Below are positions 6,445-8,682 of a DNA stretch of 8,682 bases, piece after piece. The DNA is taken from assembly GCA_031285605.1 (NCBI GenBank), contig JAITVW010000203.1, forward strand, positions 1 to 8,682, in the 5' to 3' direction. Position numbers and translations under genes: made by a program. Source of the stretch: Fusobacteriales bacterium (lineage in GTDB: Bacteria > Fusobacteriota > Fusobacteriia > Fusobacteriales > Leptotrichiaceae). Each line of letters begins with the position of its first letter. Position 1 is the first letter of the stretch. The notes below the pieces were generated by a model that saw only the letters and a list, made by a program, of their open reading frames with translations, had not been told where the DNA came from and searched no databases.

Positions 6445-6458
6445 TATTTTTAAAAACA

Positions 6459-6643
6459 ACTTGTGTATAGTCATCTAACTCATAGACAGAGTATTCCTTT
6501 AAATCATAAGTCTCCATAAGATATTTTGTAACTTCCTCTCTGGAAGCTCCCCCACTTAAGCTCGCCAAAACCATAGATAATACTAGAAAAACGGATTGAA
6601 CATAATAATGTTAATAACAAATTTTATCCTAAAAGTAAAACTA
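6459..6643 (-). pseudogene. Decayed copy of the minus-strand exported protein gene
   Basis: Read on the minus strand this corresponds to residues about 5-47 of the intact 2037-2501 gene: LLTLLCSIRFSSIIYGFGEL, KWG, then after one extra base ASREEVTKYLMETYDLKE. The extra base is in the C-run 6549-6553 (five C's where the intact gene has four) and breaks the frame. The start codon, ribosome site and -10 box are deleted: AACAAA joins straight to TTTTATCCTAAAAG, while the -35 region survives up to 6643. The C-terminal two thirds are missing. The two versions differ at many codons, so they separated long ago. It lies just after tape measure remnants, as the intact gene lies just after tape measure copy 1. 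Confidence 0.88.
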
Positions 6644-6813
6644 ACTGACAACTTTAAGGTTGACTTTTTACTATATTATGAAGAGAATTGCCAAAAGCTA
6701 AAAGAATCTGTAAGAGAAAGGAGAAACCATGAAAAAATGAAATCAGTTAAAGTAATAAAATCCGAATAAACAAAAAGAAGTTAAAAAATATTTATGAAAA
6801 GGAGGTCATGTAA
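6644..6813 (+). pseudogene. 3' remnant of an unidentified tail-region gene before the hub gene
   Basis: From 6644, where similarity to the moron upstream region ends, a frame reads TDNFKVDFLLYYEENCQKLK, then ESVRERRNHEKMKSVKVIKS and a TAA at 6767. It looks like real protein: charged, helical and not low-complexity. The adjacent frame then carries on to a stop at 6811-6813 (KLKNIYEKEVM), overlapping the hub ATG as TAATG. The simplest view is one gene end with a frameshift near 6745-6770 and its 5' part lost. In a normal cluster a distal tail protein or small tail protein would sit here. I do not recognise the family. Confidence 0.55.
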
Positions 6814-8682
6814 TGATAGACGAAGAATATATAAAACTTACCTATCAGGAAGAAAGTAATATAAAACATAAAATTACATTTTTCAATATAACTAAAAATA
6901 TTGATATTACTGACTTTGTGGAAAATGAAACCTTAAATATTAACAAATTCATAACCAATGAAAGTAACAGTATATCACCAAATTCCCTGAGCCTTGAATT
7001 AAAATTTCCTGATTTTGAGGACATAGATGAAAAGATGATTACTTACTTTGATGAAAGCGGGAAGTATTTTAACGAACTGGAAGGATATTTTAATGAAGGT
7101 ATTTCTGAAAAGATAAAAACTATAGTTGAAAAAGATGATGAAATAGTAATCTATGATACTTTTAGCAATACAAAGCTTGAGCTGTTCACCGGAATAGTGA
7201 AAAATCCCGTAATAAGACAGGAACACCTGTACAAGATTCTGACTGTTGAAATCAAGGATAAGACTGTATCAGGCTATTATAAAAGATTTGAAAAAGATGA
7301 GGTTTATCAGGGATATTATTTTTATAATTCAAGTGATAAAGAACATTCTCTTTTGTATAATCTGGCTAAAAGAATAGGTTTTGAGGACAATAAAATAGAT
7401 ATAGAAGAAATAAAATATTCTATAGGCGATTACATTAAAGTTCCGGTTGCAAAATTTGAAAAAGATAAAAAAATAATGGAAGAACTGGCTGAGCTTGTAA
7501 AAGCTGTGGTTGGTTCTGTATATGTAACAGGAAACGGGACTTTAAAAATAACCAGTCTTATAAATCAAAAAGATACACATGAACTTGATTATGATTTTAA
7601 AAGTGGAAATGTACTGAATTATCTGGAAGAATGGATTGATGAAAAAGAAAATAATAAAGTGGAAGTTACTTTCACAGAGAATAAAACAGAACCCCGACAG
7701 GCAGTTTTTATTCTGGCAGGACAGAACATGGATTATGAAAAAGATGATGCAAAGATAAAAGTGCCGGCTGATACAATTGAAAATGATACTTACTGGAAAA
7801 TAGAATACATGACAGAATATGTCAATAATCTGGAAACGATCCCTGAAGTAACAGCATACAGAGCGAATTCAGACGGAACTAAGACTTATGTAAATTATAC
7901 TGAATATGATGTTGAACTAACAAATACAGAAGGAAAAGTAAAGTTTTTAAATTCATCCGGAACAGATATATTTATCGAAAAATTTAAAATCTATGGGGAA
8001 CCTATAAAATTATATGAGAATAACACAGTCTCGTATACTGAAAAAGTCCTAGAGGATCATGAAGTGGAACTTTATACATATGAGAACAAATATGTTCAGG
8101 AGTTAAGACATGCACAGGAAGTGGCTAAATATCTTTACTATATAAACTGTCGTGAGCAAAAGCATTACAAACTCATAACGAATGCTTTGCCGTTTCTGGA
8201 ACTTGAAGATGTTGTAAATCTAAAATTTGAAGACAGGGATAAAAAAATACAATTAATTAATATTTCCCAAACAGGAAATCAGACAGAAATAGAAGCTGTG
8301 GATTTTAATGTTTATCAGGCAGCTGCCGAACATTTTGAGACTGAAAAAAGTAATTTTTTTGATAAAGATTATTTAAACAATGGATATGTAGAATATGGAA
8401 ACATAAAGTACCCGGCGGATAAACCGCCTGCACCGATAGGAATAACACCGGAGCATCAGTTTTTGGGATTTGGAATAAGATGGCAGGCTCTTGAAAGAAC
8501 AGATATAAAAGAATATGTAATATATGTAAAATCATTGGGAAGCAACGGACTTCCCGACCGCAGGCTGGATACTAAATTTGGATGCGGGAATGCAACATAT
8601 AAAATAGTAGCAGCAGAACCGGGAGCTTATGAAGTAAAAATAGCGGCAATATCACAGGCAGGAATAGAAGGAGATCTTTCTT
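6813..8682 (+). CDS. Tail hub/tip protein with C-terminal fibronectin-III-like domain (3' end outside window)
   Basis: An uninterrupted frame of 623 codons runs to the window edge. The ATG at 6813 is preceded by AAAAGGAGGT (6797-6806) at a 6-base spacing; the ATG at 6808 is followed at once by a stop. Residues 1-130 are beta-rich and include KLELFTGIVKNP (about 121-132), a pattern common near the N-terminus of phage tail hub proteins. The middle (about 130-520) is mixed, with KVEVTFTENKTEPRQAVFIL and VVNLKFEDRDKKIQLINISQ (about 465-484), as in baseplate hub or tail-tip proteins. From about residue 537 (KPPAPIGITPEHQFLGFGIR, then YVIYVK) the sequence has the Pro-rich linker and strand pattern of a fibronectin type III domain, as in lambda J-like proteins. 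It would form the tail tip ring and carry host contact or penetration functions. Codon use shifts to almost pure ATA/GTA in the fibronectin part. Confidence 0.75.
   Translation, partial: MIDEEYIKLTYQEESNIKHKITFFNITKNIDITDFVENETLNINKFITNESNSISPNSLSLELKFPDFEDIDEKMITYFDESGKYFNELEGYFNEGISEKIKTIVEKDDEIVIYDTFSNTKLELFTGIVKNPVIRQEHLYKILTVEIKDKTVSGYYKRFEKDEVYQGYYFYNSSDKEHSLLYNLAKRIGFEDNKIDIEEIKYSIGDYIKVPVAKFEKDKKIMEELAELVKAVVGSVYVTGNGTLKITSLINQKDTHELDYDFKSGNVLNYLEEWIDEKENNKVEVTFTENKTEPRQAVFILAGQNMDYEKDDAKIKVPADTIENDTYWKIEYMTEYVNNLETIPEVTAYRANSDGTKTYVNYTEYDVELTNTEGKVKFLNSSGTDIFIEKFKIYGEPIKLYENNTVSYTEKVLEDHEVELYTYENKYVQELRHAQEVAKYLYYINCREQKHYKLITNALPFLELEDVVNLKFEDRDKKIQLINISQTGNQTEIEAVDFNVYQAAAEHFETEKSNFFDKDYLNNGYVEYGNIKYPADKPPAPIGITPEHQFLGFGIRWQALERTDIKEYVIYVKSLGSNGLPDRRLDTKFGCGNATYKIVAAEPGAYEVKIAAISQAGIEGDLS

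Noticed and set aside
6738..6741. ATG at 6729 after GAAAGGAG as a gene start
   Set aside because: It reads ATG AAA AAA TGA, a two-lysine peptide only. The ribosome-site-like motif lies within the protein-like remnant of another frame.
6808..6813. ATG at 6808 as the hub start
   Set aside because: It is followed immediately by TAA; the ATG at 6813 has the right spacing from AGGAGGT and opens the long frame.
1..8682. CRISPR array, tRNA or rRNA genes, integrase or attachment sites
   Set aside because: No regularly spaced repeats, cloverleaf-like sequence, rRNA-like conserved stretches or recombinase gene were seen on either strand.

Overview
The window is a low-GC stretch of prophage-type tail (morphogenesis) genes from what looks like a Fusobacteriota host (Leptotrichia/Sebaldella-like). 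That guess rests on the heavy use of ATA, GTA, TTA, AGA and GAA codons, the strong AAGGAGG ribosome sites and the style of the proteins. No host marker gene is present, so the assignment is an inference. Most genes are on the + strand and belong to a long-tailed phage of siphovirus type.

Layout. 1-1959 is the C-terminal part of a tail tape measure protein (copy 1), cut by the window edge. A strong bidirectional terminator (1981-2030) separates it from a convergent minus-strand gene (2037-2501) for a small exported protein, with its own promoter and ribosome site; this looks like a 'moron' cargo gene. At 2558-2600 the sequence switches to what looks like the start of a second tail module: a 3' gene fragment (2596-2733), a tail tube protein (2738-3640), and a tail assembly chaperone (3771-4253) with a -1 frameshift extension to 4510 through a GGGTTTG slippery site. 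A terminator follows (4521-4553), then a 342-residue protein that I read as the N-terminal part of a second tape measure (4589-5617).

The second tape measure appears broken. A small gene for a helix-turn-helix / coiled-coil / membrane-segment protein (5617-5937) and a terminator (6026-6071) sit where its middle should be. Beyond them lie decayed remnants of a tape measure C-terminus (6164-6444), of the same minus-strand exported protein (about 6459-6643), and of another unidentified tail-region gene (6644-6813). The last feature is a large tail hub/tip protein starting at 6813, with a fibronectin-III-like C-terminal domain. It is still open at the window end, so it has no stop codon here.

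Main reading: the order [tape measure - reverse exported gene] occurs twice, once intact (1-2558) and once decayed (6164-6643). The copies differ enough that this is an old duplication or a recombination between two related prophages, not a fresh repeat. Functionally, tube, chaperones, tape measure and hub would act together to build one tail. Copy 1 can supply the tape measure, while the second module can supply tube, chaperone and hub, so a working tail might be assembled from both. That is an inference, because the upstream half of copy 1 lies outside the window.
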